A stretch of 64,000 nt of DNA from Microbacterium sp. RURRCA19A (GCF_900156455.1 NZ_FTNQ01000001.1:1116001-1180000); one strand, 5' to 3'. Shown: positions 32,449 through 42,222, counted from the first letter of the stretch. A program made the numbers and translations. The notes: generated by a model not told the origin, from the sequence alone.

Positions 32449-34377
32449 ATGAGCGATTCCTGGTCGGTGATCGTGATGCCTCTGATCGTCTCTGTCCTGG
32501 GGCTGACCGTGCCCGGAATCGCCGTCATGGCCGCCGGATGGGGCGTGCGGCGGCTGCGACTGCTGGCGCTCGCGCCGGTCGTGTCGATCGCGATCCTCGG
32601 CATCTCCGCCACCCTCGCGCCGCTCCTCGGTCTGGGGTGGTCGCCCCTGCCGATCCTCCTGGTCACCCTGCTCGCCGCCGGCGCCGCGTTCGGGCTCCGC
32701 CGGTGGGTCGGACCCGAGCCCGGGGACCGGACCCCGCGCGCCCCGTTCGCCTGGGGGCTGCTCGCCCTCGCCGCCGCGGCCGTCGCGATCGCCCTGCAGA
32801 TGATCTCGGTGTTCGGCGCCCCCGGCAACATCTCGCAGACCTTCGACGCGATCGTGCACCTCAACACAGTCGCGTATGCGGTCGCGCAGCACGACGCATC
32901 GGCCTTCCACATCGGTGCGACCTCCGACATCGGGTTCTACCCCAACGGCTGGCACACCGTCGCCGCCCTCGCGGCCGAGATGACGGGGGTGTCCGTCCCC
33001 GTCGCGGTCAACGCCGCCACCATCGCGCTGGGGGCCGTGGCCTGGCCCGTCTCCGTCGTCGCACTGTCGGCCGCGCTGCTCGGCGAGCGCACGGCCGTGC
33101 TCGTGAGCTCCGCCGCCCTGTCGACCGGCTTCGGGGCGTTCCCCCTGCTCCTGCTCTACTTCGGCGTGCTCTACCCGAACGCCATGGGCTACGCGGTCCT
33201 GCCCGGGGGGATCGCGGCCGTCGTGCATCTCCTCCGCGTCCGTGGGGTCGCCGCGCGTGTGGGTGCGGGGGTGCTGGTGCTGGCTGCGGCCGCGGGAGTC
33301 GGTCTCTCCCATCCCAATGCCTTCCTCGCGATGGTCGCCCTGTCGGCCGCCATCGTCGTCGTCGAGCTGATCGGCGAGGTCTGGGCCCACCCGACCCGAC
33401 GGGGCTGGATCCGCGTCGCCGCGATCCTCGCCGCTCTCGCCCTGGTCATGCTGTTCCTCTGGCGCTTCTCGCGCACCGGGTACGACATGTCGCGCTGGGG
33501 CCCGTGGCAGAGCACCGCCCAGGCGGTGGGCGAGGCGGTCCTGCTGTCGCCGCGCTCGTACCCAATCACGATCACGATCTCCCTTCTCATGATCGTCGGC
33601 CTCATCACCGTCGTCCGCCGCCCGCGCCGGAACCTGGTGGTGCTCGCGCCGTGGGTCGTGGCATCCGTCATGTTCGTCCTGGTCTCGGGCACCGGCGTCG
33701 GCAATCCGATCCGCGAGCTCGTCACCAACCCCTGGTACAACGACTCCTTCCGCCTGGCGGCGCTCCTCCCCGTCGCCGGGATCCCGCTCGTCGTGCTCGG
33801 AGCGCTCACCGTGGTCGACCTCGCCGCGGCAGCCCTGACCTCGCTGCGCGCCCCCGGTGCGGTGCGCGGACTCGTCGCCGCGGTGGGCGTCGTCATCGTG
33901 TTCTCCGTCGCCGTCAGCCCCAACGTGCTGCGCACCGCGAACGACGCCCGTGACTCGTTCGCGCTGACACCGACGTCCGCCCTGCTGACCTCCGACGAGG
34001 AGGCGCTGCTCGAGCGCCTTCCCGAGACCACGCCCGCGGATGCCGTGATCGCCGGCAGCGCGTGGACCGGCGCGTCTCTGGCCTACGCGATCGGCGACCG
34101 CGAAGTGCTCCGCAAGCACGTCTTCGGGAACATCGGTGCCGACGAGCAGTACCTCGACAACCGCCTGAAGGACATCGACTCGGACCCGAAGGTCTGCCAG
34201 GTCGTGGATCGACTCGGCGTCGACTACGTGCTCGACTTCGGCGCGCAGAACGTGTGGAACAACCCGGGCGTCGGTTTCGACCGCCAAGGGCTCTACGGGC
34301 TGACGCCGTCCGCGCATCTCGTCCTCGTGGATTCGCAGGGACCCGACGCGCGCCTGTTCCGCATCGAGGGGTGCTGA
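32449..34377 (+). CDS. DUF6541 family polytopic membrane protein
   Basis: A 642-residue protein with about a dozen hydrophobic segments in the first 470 residues and a soluble extracytoplasmic C-terminus of about 150. The pattern DAIVHLNTVAYAVAQHDASA followed by GFYPNGWHTV resembles GT-C-type membrane transferases, and DUF6541 is grouped with them. It probably transfers a polyprenyl-phosphate sugar to a surface glycan. It heads a six-gene operon of GT4, GT2, GT4, flippase and GT4 with overlapping or adjacent ends. ATG 32449 has GGGAG upstream. Confidence 0.82.
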   Translation: MSDSWSVIVMPLIVSVLGLTVPGIAVMAAGWGVRRLRLLALAPVVSIAILGISATLAPLLGLGWSPLPILLVTLLAAGAAFGLRRWVGPEPGDRTPRAPFAWGLLALAAAAVAIALQMISVFGAPGNISQTFDAIVHLNTVAYAVAQHDASAFHIGATSDIGFYPNGWHTVAALAAEMTGVSVPVAVNAATIALGAVAWPVSVVALSAALLGERTAVLVSSAALSTGFGAFPLLLLYFGVLYPNAMGYAVLPGGIAAVVHLLRVRGVAARVGAGVLVLAAAAGVGLSHPNAFLAMVALSAAIVVVELIGEVWAHPTRRGWIRVAAILAALALVMLFLWRFSRTGYDMSRWGPWQSTAQAVGEAVLLSPRSYPITITISLLMIVGLITVVRRPRRNLVVLAPWVVASVMFVLVSGTGVGNPIRELVTNPWYNDSFRLAALLPVAGIPLVVLGALTVVDLAAAALTSLRAPGAVRGLVAAVGVVIVFSVAVSPNVLRTANDARDSFALTPTSALLTSDEEALLERLPETTPADAVIAGSAWTGASLAYAIGDREVLRKHVFGNIGADEQYLDNRLKDIDSDPKVCQVVDRLGVDYVLDFGAQNVWNNPGVGFDRQGLYGLTPSAHLVLVDSQGPDARLFRIEGC

Positions 34378-34379
34378 TC

Positions 34380-35579
34380 GTGGCATCCCCGGCGACCGTC
34401 GCGGTCGCGTACGACTGCCTGTTCCCCTACTCCACGGGGGGCGGCGAACGGCAGTATCGCGCGTTCGCCGACGAGATGGGCGCGCGAGGGCTCGACGTCG
34501 AGTACCTCACGGCCGTCCAGTGGGACGGCGACGTACCGTCGGAACGGAAATTCCGCATCGTTCCGGTCAGCCGACGCCTGTCGCTCTACGGCGCCGACGG
34601 TGTCCGCCGCATCCCCGCGGCCCTCGCGTACGCCGCCGGACTGTTCCGGTCGCTGGGGCGCAGTCGCGGTCGCTACGACGCCGTCATCGTGAGCGGTCTG
34701 CCGATCTTCAACGTGTACGCCGCGCGCCTCGCACTCCTCGGGACGCGCACGCGCGTCGTGGTGGACTACCTCGAGGTCTGGCACCGACGTCAGTGGGTGG
34801 AGTACTCCGGCCTCGTCACCGGCACGATCGCGTGGCTCCTCCAGCGGGGCGCGATCGCGATCACGCCCCTGGCGACCTGTCATTCGCAGCTGAGCGCGAC
34901 GCGCCTGCGCCGAGAGGGCCTCCGCCGCGCTCCGCTCGTGAGCCCCGGGCTCATCGACGGCGCCGTGGATGCCGCGCCGACGGCACCGGCATCCCAGCCG
35001 CCGTACGTCCTCTACGCCGGGCGCCACATCCCCGACAAGCGCGTCGAGTCGCTGCCCGCCGCGGTCGCCGAGGCCCGCACGACGATCCCCGATCTGCGGT
35101 TGACGGTCCTGGGCACCGGACCGACCTCGGCTCGGATCCGCGCGGAGGTCGACCGGGTCCACGGCTCGGGATGGACCGACTTCCCGGGCTTCGTCGACGA
35201 CGCCGAGCTCGACGCCCTCATGCACGGCGCGCTGGCGTTGATCAACCCGTCCCGCCGCGAGGGATACGGACTCGTCGTCGTCGAGGCCAACGCCCACGGC
35301 ACGCCCGTCGTGCTCGTCGCCGACGAGGGCAACGCCGCCACCGAGCTGATCGACGAGGGCGTCAACGGCGTCGTCGCCCCCAGCACCTCCCCCACCGACC
35401 TCGCCCGGGCGATCCGGGCCGTCGCCGACGGCGGTGACGACCTGCGCCGCTCCGCGCGCGCCTGGTACGACACCGCCGTGGGCACCCGCACCATCCGACG
35501 CACCGTGGAGGGGATCCTGTCGGCGCTGCAGCTGTCGACCGCCCCCGCCCCGCGGATCACGAAAGAAGACACGCCGTGA
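34380..35579 (+). CDS. GT4-family glycosyltransferase
   Basis: A 399-residue GT-B enzyme. The N-terminal half begins VAVAYDCLFPYSTGGGERQY, the glycine-rich acceptor loop. The C-terminal half has YVLYAGRHIPDKRV and the donor-binding E-x7-E motif REGYGLVVVEANAHG. It is a cytoplasmic-face transferase using a nucleotide sugar; the donor is unknown. I prefer GTG 34380 because GAGGGG lies 9 nt upstream; GTG 34371 would overlap the previous stop. The 3' end overlaps the next GTG. Confidence 0.88.
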   Translation: MASPATVAVAYDCLFPYSTGGGERQYRAFADEMGARGLDVEYLTAVQWDGDVPSERKFRIVPVSRRLSLYGADGVRRIPAALAYAAGLFRSLGRSRGRYDAVIVSGLPIFNVYAARLALLGTRTRVVVDYLEVWHRRQWVEYSGLVTGTIAWLLQRGAIAITPLATCHSQLSATRLRREGLRRAPLVSPGLIDGAVDAAPTAPASQPPYVLYAGRHIPDKRVESLPAAVAEARTTIPDLRLTVLGTGPTSARIRAEVDRVHGSGWTDFPGFVDDAELDALMHGALALINPSRREGYGLVVVEANAHGTPVVLVADEGNAATELIDEGVNGVVAPSTSPTDLARAIRAVADGGDDLRRSARAWYDTAVGTRTIRRTVEGILSALQLSTAPAPRITKEDTP

Positions 35580-36775
35580 CCTCTCCCGCCCCCAACGACG
35601 CCGTCGAACTGACGATCCTCATGCCCTGCCTCAACGAGGCGGAGACGCTCGAGGTCTGCATCCGCAAGGCACAGGGCTTCCTCCAGCGCAGCGGCATCCG
35701 CGGTGAGGTCCTCATCTCCGACAACGGCAGCACCGACGGGTCTCAGGCGATCGCCGAGCGTCTCGGCGCCCGCGTCTCGCACGCCCCCCGCCGCGGGTAC
35801 GGCGCCGCACTGATCAACGGCATCGAGCAGGCGCACGGGACGTACGTCATCATGGCGGATGCCGATGACAGCTACGACTTCGAGAACCTCGAGCCGTTCG
35901 TCGAGCGGCTGCGCGCCGGTGCGGACCTCGTGATGGGGAACCGCTTCCGCGGAGGGATCGCCCCGGGCGCGATGCCGCCGCTGCACAAGTACCTGGGCAA
36001 CCCGGTGCTGTCGTTCATCGGCGAGCTCTTCTTCCGCCCGGGCATCCGGGACTTCCACTGCGGTCTGCGCGGGTTCAACCGCGCACGCATCCGCGAGCTC
36101 GACCTGCAGACCACGGGTATGGAGTTCGCCTCCGAGATGGTGGTGCGCGCCTCGCTCGCCCGCTACCGCATCGAAGAGGTGCCGACCACGCTGAAGAAGG
36201 ACGGTCGGTCGCGTCCGCCGCACCTGCGCAGCTGGCACGACGGGTGGCGGCACCTGCGCTTCCTGCTGCTGTTCGCGCCGCGTTGGCTGTTCGTCTACCC
36301 GGGGCTGGTCGCGTTCTTCCTCGGTGCGATCGCGGTGGGCGTGCTCGCCTTCGGCGGCATCAACATCGGCGGGGTGGGTTTCGACGTGACCACGATGGTC
36401 TACGCCAGCGCCCTCTGCGTCATCGGGTTCCAATCGCTGCTCTTCTTCTGGTTGACGAAGCTGTACGCGACCCAGGAGGGGTTCCTCCCCACGAGCGCGA
36501 GATACCGGCGCATCGTGGCGAACTGGTCCGCCGAGCGCGGCCTGCTGATCGGCGTCGGGCTGTTCGTGCTCGGCGTGATCATCGGGATCGTGCAGGTCGT
36601 GCTGTGGGGCAACCTCGACTTCGGTCAGCAGAACGCGGCGCAGGCCGTGCGCATCGCGGTGCCCAGTGCGCTGCTGATCATCCTGGGCTTCCAGACCGTG
36701 ATGATGAGCTTCTTCTCGGGCGTGCTGACCACGCCCCGGCGCGAGCAGCGCCCCGAAGCCGTCATCGAGAGCTGA
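35576..36775 (+). CDS. GT2 glycosyltransferase with C-terminal membrane domain (polyprenyl-phosphate sugar synthase-like)
   Basis: A 399-residue protein. The DPM1-like GT2 domain (ILMPCLNEAETLEVCIRKA; SDNGSTDGS; metal-binding MADADDSYDF; DFHCGLRGF) is followed by four hydrophobic segments from about residue 230. Such enzymes make polyprenyl-phosphate hexoses that GT-C transferases then use on the outer face. The GT-C-like DUF6541 protein two genes upstream is a plausible user. GTG 35576 overlaps the preceding stop (GTGA), and the next gene begins within the stop (TGATG). Confidence 0.9.
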   Translation: MTSPAPNDAVELTILMPCLNEAETLEVCIRKAQGFLQRSGIRGEVLISDNGSTDGSQAIAERLGARVSHAPRRGYGAALINGIEQAHGTYVIMADADDSYDFENLEPFVERLRAGADLVMGNRFRGGIAPGAMPPLHKYLGNPVLSFIGELFFRPGIRDFHCGLRGFNRARIRELDLQTTGMEFASEMVVRASLARYRIEEVPTTLKKDGRSRPPHLRSWHDGWRHLRFLLLFAPRWLFVYPGLVAFFLGAIAVGVLAFGGINIGGVGFDVTTMVYASALCVIGFQSLLFFWLTKLYATQEGFLPTSARYRRIVANWSAERGLLIGVGLFVLGVIIGIVQVVLWGNLDFGQQNAAQAVRIAVPSALLIILGFQTVMMSFFSGVLTTPRREQRPEAVIES

Positions 36776-37905
36776 TGCCCGCCCGTCGAATCCTCGTCGA
36801 CCTGCTCGGCTTCACGGGGTCGCGCGGGGGGACCGAGACCTACGTCCGGGAACTCCTCCCCCGCATCGACGCCCTGCTGCCCGACGTGCGCTTCGCCGCC
36901 CTGACGGGCCGTGCGGGCACCGAACGGGTCGGCGCGTTCTTCCCGGGTCGCGTGCAGACCCTCGGCGCCGTGGGCACCGATCCGGCCACGTGGGCGCTCG
37001 GCGCGGTCGCGGCGACCGATGCGATCGCGCGTCGGCACCGGGCCGACCTCGTGTGGGCACCGGCCAACTTCGGTCCCGTCCTGCGCGGCGTGCCGCGCGT
37101 GGTCACGGTGCACGACGCGATCTACGACGAGGTGCCCGGCAGCCTCGCCCAGCGGGTGCAGCGGGGCGTGACGTCGTGGCTCATGCGCCGCTCGGCCCGC
37201 ACGGCCGACCGGGTGCTGACGGTCTCTCACGCCGCTGCCGAGAGCATCGGCCGCCACCTCGGGGTCCCGTCGGGTCGGATCGCCGTGGTGCACAACGGCA
37301 GCACCGACCCCCGGCCCGTCGCCGATCCGGCGAGAGAGGTGGCATCCCTCGCGATCCCCGCCGGCCGGCCCGTCGTGCTCAGTGTCGGCAACCGCATGCC
37401 GCACAAGAACTTCCCCGGACTCCTCGCCGCCGTCGCCGCGTTGCCGAGGGAGCAGCGCCCGGTGACCGTGATCGCGGGAAGTCGGCTGCCCGATCCGCTG
37501 GAGGCCGATGTGGCCCGGCTCGGTCTCGAGGCCGACGTCGTCCTGCCCGGCTGGGTGAGCGACGCGCAGTTGGAAGCGCTCTTCCAGATCGCCGACCTGT
37601 ACGTGTGCCCGTCGCTCGTCGAGGGATTCGGTCTCCCCGTCGTCGATGCGCTGCGGCGCGGCATCCCGGTGCTGGCGCACGACGTCCCGGTCCTGCGCGA
37701 GGTCGGCGGAGTCGCCGCGCGGTACGCCGACGCGACGGATGCCACCGCCTTCGGCGCCGCGATCGGCGCCGCGTTGGTGTCGCCGCCGGACGCCGACGCG
37801 CGCGAGGCCGCACGGGCCTGGGCGTCGCGGTTCACCTGGGACGGTGCCGCGGCGGCGACCGCCGCCGAGCTGGAGCGCGTGCTGTCGGCGGGACGACGGC
37901 GATGA
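36775..37905 (+). CDS. GT4-family glycosyltransferase
   Basis: A 376-residue GT-B enzyme. The N-terminal ILVDLLGFTGSRGGTETYVR loop is followed by VVTVHDAIYDEVPG, and the C-terminal half has VLSVGNRMPHKNFPGLL and SLVEGFGLPVVDALRRG, where the second acid of the E-x7-E motif is Asp. It resembles mannosyl- or rhamnosyltransferases that take a nucleotide sugar to a lipid-linked oligosaccharide. ATG 36775 overlaps the previous stop and the gene overlaps the flippase ATG. The exact sugar is not predictable. Confidence 0.88.
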   Translation: MPARRILVDLLGFTGSRGGTETYVRELLPRIDALLPDVRFAALTGRAGTERVGAFFPGRVQTLGAVGTDPATWALGAVAATDAIARRHRADLVWAPANFGPVLRGVPRVVTVHDAIYDEVPGSLAQRVQRGVTSWLMRRSARTADRVLTVSHAAAESIGRHLGVPSGRIAVVHNGSTDPRPVADPAREVASLAIPAGRPVVLSVGNRMPHKNFPGLLAAVAALPREQRPVTVIAGSRLPDPLEADVARLGLEADVVLPGWVSDAQLEALFQIADLYVCPSLVEGFGLPVVDALRRGIPVLAHDVPVLREVGGVAARYADATDATAFGAAIGAALVSPPDADAREAARAWASRFTWDGAAAATAAELERVLSAGRRR

Positions 37906-39149
37906 GCGCAGCCCCGTCGCTGCGGCGGCGCCTGCTGGGCTTCATGCTGCTGCCCGCGATCGCGGCGTTCTCTCCGATCGTCGCCCTCCCGGTCGTCGTG
38001 CGCATCGCCGGCGATGCCGGTTGGGCCAGCGCGATCGCGGGCGAATCGATCGGCACGTTCGCCGCGATCGCGATCGGATGGGGCTGGGCGACCATCGGCC
38101 CGGCACTGATCTCCATCGCCGCCGACGACGACGAACGGGCTCGCCTGTACCGGGAGTCGATCGTCGTGCGCCTGCTGATCGCGGTGGTGGCCCTCCCCGC
38201 CCTCGGCGTCGTCTGCTGGTTCATCGCCTCGCCGGGATCGGAGTGGCTCACCATCCTCATGGGCGCGCAGGGAGCGCTCATCGCGCTGTCCTTCACCTGG
38301 TTCAGCGCCGGGGTGGGAGACCCGCGCACGATCGTGATCTTCGACGCCGTGCCCCGCCTGGTCGCGAACATCGCCGCGGCGGGACTGGTGCTGGTCACGG
38401 GCGTGGTCGTGCTCTACCCGCTCGCCGGTATCGCGGTGACCCTCATCGGCACCGGGATCTTCACGATCCGGTTGCTGCGACGGCATCCGGGGCCCTGGCC
38501 CGGGCGACGCGACCTGCCGCGACTGCTGCGCAGCACCCTGCCGGTCGCGCTCAACGACGCCGGCCTCAGCGGCTATTCCAGCGTCCCGGCCCCCGTGGTC
38601 AACGTCACCTCACCCGCGTCGGCGGCCGCCGGGTACGCCACCGCCGACAAGATGCTCAAGCTCGGTCAGTTCATCCCGATGACGCTCGCGAACGCGCTGC
38701 AGAGCTGGATCGGCGAGGCTCACGGAGCCCACCGCGGGCGCCGCATGGGCATCGCCCTGCTGCTGGCCGCGGGCACGGGGCTCCTCGGCTGGGCGGGGCT
38801 CGCCCTCGTGGGTCCCTGGCTCACGAGCGCCTACCTGGGCGCCGCCGCCGGAGCGCCCTTCGACATCCTGCTCGTGATGGGTCTGGTGTTCTTCTTCTTC
38901 TCGGTCCGCACCGCCGTCGCCCGTCTGATCCTCTTCCCCGCCGGACAGGCCGGTCCCGTGATGCGCGCGACCCTGATCGCCACGGTCCTGGGCATCCCGC
39001 TGATGATCGGTCTCGGAATCGCCTGGGGCCCGGTCGGCGCGGCTCTCGGGTACGCCTTCACCGAAGGCGCCGCGACCCTGCTGCTCGCTCGCCGCTGCCT
39101 CCGCGTCCTGCGGGAGCTGCGTCACGCCCCCTCGGAGGCTCCGTCATGA
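37902..39149 (+). CDS. polysaccharide flippase-like (Wzx/MATE-type) membrane protein
   Basis: A 415-residue protein with about twelve hydrophobic segments and almost no soluble domains, starting LRRRLLGFMLLPAIAAFSPIVALPVVVR. Topology and context, inside a glycosyltransferase operon, suggest a Wzx-type flippase moving undecaprenyl-linked repeat units outward. The Wzy-type proteins at 21931 and 23328 could act after it. Sequence similarity to classical Wzx is loose, so a more distant MVF/MATE transporter is possible. ATG 37902 and its stop both overlap neighbours by four bases. Confidence 0.78.
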   Translation: MSAAPSLRRRLLGFMLLPAIAAFSPIVALPVVVRIAGDAGWASAIAGESIGTFAAIAIGWGWATIGPALISIAADDDERARLYRESIVVRLLIAVVALPALGVVCWFIASPGSEWLTILMGAQGALIALSFTWFSAGVGDPRTIVIFDAVPRLVANIAAAGLVLVTGVVVLYPLAGIAVTLIGTGIFTIRLLRRHPGPWPGRRDLPRLLRSTLPVALNDAGLSGYSSVPAPVVNVTSPASAAAGYATADKMLKLGQFIPMTLANALQSWIGEAHGAHRGRRMGIALLLAAGTGLLGWAGLALVGPWLTSAYLGAAAGAPFDILLVMGLVFFFFSVRTAVARLILFPAGQAGPVMRATLIATVLGIPLMIGLGIAWGPVGAALGYAFTEGAATLLLARRCLRVLRELRHAPSEAPS

Positions 39150-40285
39150 CATCCTCTCCCCCGTCCGCCTCGTCGAACGGACCCTCCGCGTCGAACCGGA
39201 AGGACGCCCCCGTGACCGTCGCCATCAACGGGCGGTACCTGCTCGCCTCCTTCGGGGGCGTCCGCCGGTGCGCCATCGAGATCAGCCAGCACCTGTCGCA
39301 GCTGCGCTCCGACATCGTGCTGCTGGTCCCGCCGTCCGCGGTCGACCAGGTGCCCGAGGGGGTTCCGTTCCGTGCGATCGGGCGCACCGGCGGCCCGCTC
39401 TGGGAACAGATCGAGCTGCCGCTGTGGCTGCGTCGAAACGGCTCGCCCCTCCTGCTGAACCCGGCGAACATCGCCCCGATGGTCTATCGGCCGCAGATCT
39501 CCGTGCAGCACGACATCGCGCCGTCGCTGCGCCCGCAGGACTTCACCTTCCTCTTCCGCGTCCAGTGGCACCTGTCGGTGCGCTGGGGGATGCTGCGCCG
39601 CGGCCAGACCCTGGTGACCAGCAGTGACGCGTCGCGGCGGGAGATCGCGGAACGCTTCGGCGTGGCCCCGGAGACGATCGACGTCGTCCACCTCGGAGCC
39701 GACACCCTGCCGGTGCCCGAGGCGAGGCCCGCGCCCGCCGATCCCGCCGTCATCGTCGCCTTCGGCCGCCACGGCGCCGGCAAGAACGCCCGAGCCACGA
39801 TCAACGCGCTGGCCCTGCTCCCCGAGGACGCACCGATCCAGGTGGAGTTCCTCGGCGATCTCGATCCCGCGCTGGAACCCTACGCCGCGGAGAAGGGCAT
39901 CGCGCCCGGTCGCATCCGATGGCGCGGGCGGGTGAGCGACGACGAGCTCGCGGACGCGTTCGCCCGCGCGTCGGCGTTCGTATGGCCGTCTCTGCACGAG
40001 GGCTTCGGACTCCCCCCGCTGGAGGCCCAGCGCCTGGGCACGCCGATCCTCGCCTCCGACATCCCGATCAACCGCGAGATCCTCCGCGACTCCGCGCGCT
40101 ACTTCCCGGCCACGGATGCCGCGGCCCTCGCCGCCCTGATCACGGAGGTCGCGGCAGACCCCGATGCGCGCGCCGACCTCTCGCAGCGCGGTGTCGCCAA
40201 CGCCCGCGACTTCACCTGGCGTCGGACCGCGGAACGATGGAACGACCTCATCGAGGATCGGCTGCGGCGCGGCCGAGGCCTCTGA
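39146..40285 (+). CDS. GT4-family glycosyltransferase
   Basis: A 379-residue GT-B enzyme. After a Ser/Pro-rich N-terminus of about 23 residues come VAINGRYLLASFGGVRRCAI and ISVQHDIAPSLRPQDF. The C-terminal half has VVHLGADTLP, VAFGRHGAGKNARATI and LHEGFGLPPLEAQRLG with an intact E-x7-E motif. Similar proteins are mannosyl- or rhamnosyltransferases. It starts at ATG 39146, overlapping the flippase stop (ATGA), and is the last gene of the six-gene operon. A new promoter follows for the next GT2 gene. Confidence 0.87.
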   Translation: MTSSPPSASSNGPSASNRKDAPVTVAINGRYLLASFGGVRRCAIEISQHLSQLRSDIVLLVPPSAVDQVPEGVPFRAIGRTGGPLWEQIELPLWLRRNGSPLLLNPANIAPMVYRPQISVQHDIAPSLRPQDFTFLFRVQWHLSVRWGMLRRGQTLVTSSDASRREIAERFGVAPETIDVVHLGADTLPVPEARPAPADPAVIVAFGRHGAGKNARATINALALLPEDAPIQVEFLGDLDPALEPYAAEKGIAPGRIRWRGRVSDDELADAFARASAFVWPSLHEGFGLPPLEAQRLGTPILASDIPINREILRDSARYFPATDAAALAALITEVAADPDARADLSQRGVANARDFTWRRTAERWNDLIEDRLRRGRGL

Positions 40286-40310
40286 TTCCGCGACGGACCG
40301 CTCGGCGGGG

Positions 40311-40316
40311 CACAAT
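40311..40316 (+). promoter_or_regulatory. -10 element (CACAAT) of the GT2 gene at 40323
   Basis: CACAAT ends exactly 6 nt before GTG 40323, giving a leaderless transcript. Confidence 0.5.
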
Positions 40317-40322
40317 CGAGGG

Positions 40323-41204
40323 GTGAACATCGGCTTCGTCGTGACGACCCTGGGGCGCCTCGATCCCCTCCGCGCCCTCCTGACCTCCCTCGAGGGCCAG
40401 CTCCGCGACGGCGATCACGTCGTGCTGGTCGCGCAGGGCGCCCAGGACGACGTCGCGGCACTGGCCGCGGAGTTCGCGGCGCGCGGCGTCGCCGTCACCG
40501 CGACGACCTCGGGGCGGGGCGCGTCGCTCGGACGCAACACCGGTGTCGCGGCGCTGCCGCCCGGTGAGGCCGTCGTGACGTTCCCCAACGACAACACCAC
40601 CTACCCCGCCGGCACGGTCGACGCCCTCCACGCCGCGATCGACGACTCCGCGTTCCTCGCGGGGGGATTCACCTCCTGGGACGAGCGCGGGCCCAAGACG
40701 ACCCTGCCGACGCCGGGCACCCCGCTCGACAAGTACAACGTGTGGGCCGTGATCGAGATGGGCATCCTGATGCGCCGCTCGCTGTTCGACGCCGTCGACG
40801 GGTTCGACGAAGACCTGGGCCCGGGATCCGCGACACCCTGGCAGGTCGCCGAAGGCACCGACCTGCTCCTGCGCGCGATGGCGCACGAGCCGCGGCTGCG
40901 GACGGAGTTCCGCTGGCTCCCCGCGGAGGTCCACGTCGACGGCATCTCCACCGGGTTCGGACTGTCGGATGCCGAGCGCCGCCGCAAGCTCCGCGCCTAC
41001 GGTCGTGGCACGGGTCGGGCCTTCGCGGTGCACGGTTACCCGTTGTGGTGGCGCGCCGCGTTCACCGGTGCGGGGCTGCTCTACGGGCTGCGCAACCCGA
41101 AGCCGATCACGGTTGCCGACGGCTGGCCGATGTTCCTCGGCCGGCTCGAGGGCGGCCTGGGGCGCACGCTCGGGCAGGCCCGCATGGTGTCGACGACCCG
41201 CTGA
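40323..41204 (+). CDS. GT2-family glycosyltransferase
   Basis: A 293-residue GT2 protein. VNIGFVVTTLGRLDPLRALL opens the domain. SLGRNTGVAAL and VTFPNDNTTYP (NDN in place of the usual DxD) occupy the donor site, and QVAEGTDLLLRAM the acceptor acids. The C-terminal part lacks clear membrane segments. The NDN motif is unusual but found in some GT2 enzymes. The start GTG 40323 has no spaced ribosome site but a -10 box 6 nt upstream. The next gene has its own promoter, so this is probably a single-gene unit. Confidence 0.82.
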   Translation: MNIGFVVTTLGRLDPLRALLTSLEGQLRDGDHVVLVAQGAQDDVAALAAEFAARGVAVTATTSGRGASLGRNTGVAALPPGEAVVTFPNDNTTYPAGTVDALHAAIDDSAFLAGGFTSWDERGPKTTLPTPGTPLDKYNVWAVIEMGILMRRSLFDAVDGFDEDLGPGSATPWQVAEGTDLLLRAMAHEPRLRTEFRWLPAEVHVDGISTGFGLSDAERRRKLRAYGRGTGRAFAVHGYPLWWRAAFTGAGLLYGLRNPKPITVADGWPMFLGRLEGGLGRTLGQARMVSTTR

Positions 41205-41228
41205 CCGGGTCCGCCGACGCGCCGCTGG

Positions 41229-41234
41229 TAGGCT
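41229..41234 (+). promoter_or_regulatory. -10 element (TAGGCT) of the UDP-xylose synthase gene
   Basis: TAGGCT ends 6 nt before GTG 41241; predicts a leaderless mRNA. Confidence 0.6.
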
Positions 41235-41240
41235 ACGGAA

Positions 41241-42185
41241 GTGTCTTCGAGAGTTCTGATCACCGGCGGCGCCGGCTTCATCGGGTCCCACCTGTCCGAG
41301 CGGTTGCTGGGCGAGGGCCACGAGGTCATCTGCGTCGACAACTTCTTCACGGGGTCGCGCCGCAATGTCGAGCACCTCTTCGGGAATCCGCGCTTCGAGC
41401 TCATGCGTCACGACGTGACGTTCCCTCTGTACGTCGAGGTCGACCAGATCTTCAACCTCGCCTGCCCGGCCTCCCCGGTGCACTACCAGCACGATCCGGT
41501 GCAGACCACGAAGACCAGCGTGATGGGCGCCATCAACATGCTCGGCCTGGCCAAGCGTCTGCGCGTCCCGATCCTCCAGGCGTCCACCTCCGAGGTGTAC
41601 GGCGACCCCGCGGTGCACCCGCAGACCGAGGACTACTGGGGCAACGTCAACCCCATCGGTACGCGGTCCTGCTACGACGAGGGCAAGCGCGCCGCCGAGA
41701 CGCTGTTCTTCGACTACCGGCGCCAGCACGACCTCTCGATCAAGGTCATCCGTATCTTCAACACGTACGGGCCGCGCATGCACCCGAATGACGGTCGCGT
41801 CGTGTCCAACTTCATCGTCCAGGCTCTCCGCGGCGAGCCGATCACCATCTACGGCGACGGCTCCCAGACCCGTTCCTTCTGCTTCGTCGACGATCTCGTC
41901 GACGGCATGGTGCGTCTGATGAACACCGGCCACGAGGTCACCGGCCCCATCAATGTGGGCAACCCCGGCGAGTTCACGATGCTCGAGCTGGCCAACGCCG
42001 TGCTCGAGATCACCGGCAGCACCTCGACCATCGAGCACCGCCCGCTCCCCCAGGACGACCCGAAGCAGCGTCAGCCCAACATCGACCTCGCCCGCCGCGA
42101 GCTCGGGTGGGAGCCGACGGTGGCTCTGCGTCCGGGACTCGAGCGCACCATCGACTACTTCCGCGGAGTGCTCGCCGACGCCTGA
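41241..42185 (+). CDS. UDP-glucuronate decarboxylase (UDP-xylose synthase)
   Basis: A 314-residue extended SDR. It has the NAD-binding GGAGFIGSH (9-17), STSEVYGDP with E118, and Y145/K149 in SCYDEGKR. The family-specific [10 protein letters not shown] (74-83), [21 protein letters not shown] and [17 protein letters not shown] mark UXS rather than UDP-glucose epimerase. It converts UDP-glucuronate to UDP-xylose with tightly bound NAD. No UDP-glucose dehydrogenase is seen in the window, so the substrate must come from elsewhere. It implies xylose (or a derivative) in the surface glycan. Confidence 0.95.
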   Translation: MSSRVLITGGAGFIGSHLSERLLGEGHEVICVDNFFTGSRRNVEHLFGNPRFELMRHDVTFPLYVEVDQIFNLACPASPVHYQHDPVQTTKTSVMGAINMLGLAKRLRVPILQASTSEVYGDPAVHPQTEDYWGNVNPIGTRSCYDEGKRAAETLFFDYRRQHDLSIKVIRIFNTYGPRMHPNDGRVVSNFIVQALRGEPITIYGDGSQTRSFCFVDDLVDGMVRLMNTGHEVTGPINVGNPGEFTMLELANAVLEITGSTSTIEHRPLPQDDPKQRQPNIDLARRELGWEPTVALRPGLERTIDYFRGVLADA

Positions 42186-42222
42186 GACGGCGCGTGACAC
42201 CGCGCGAACAGCCGGAGATCTC

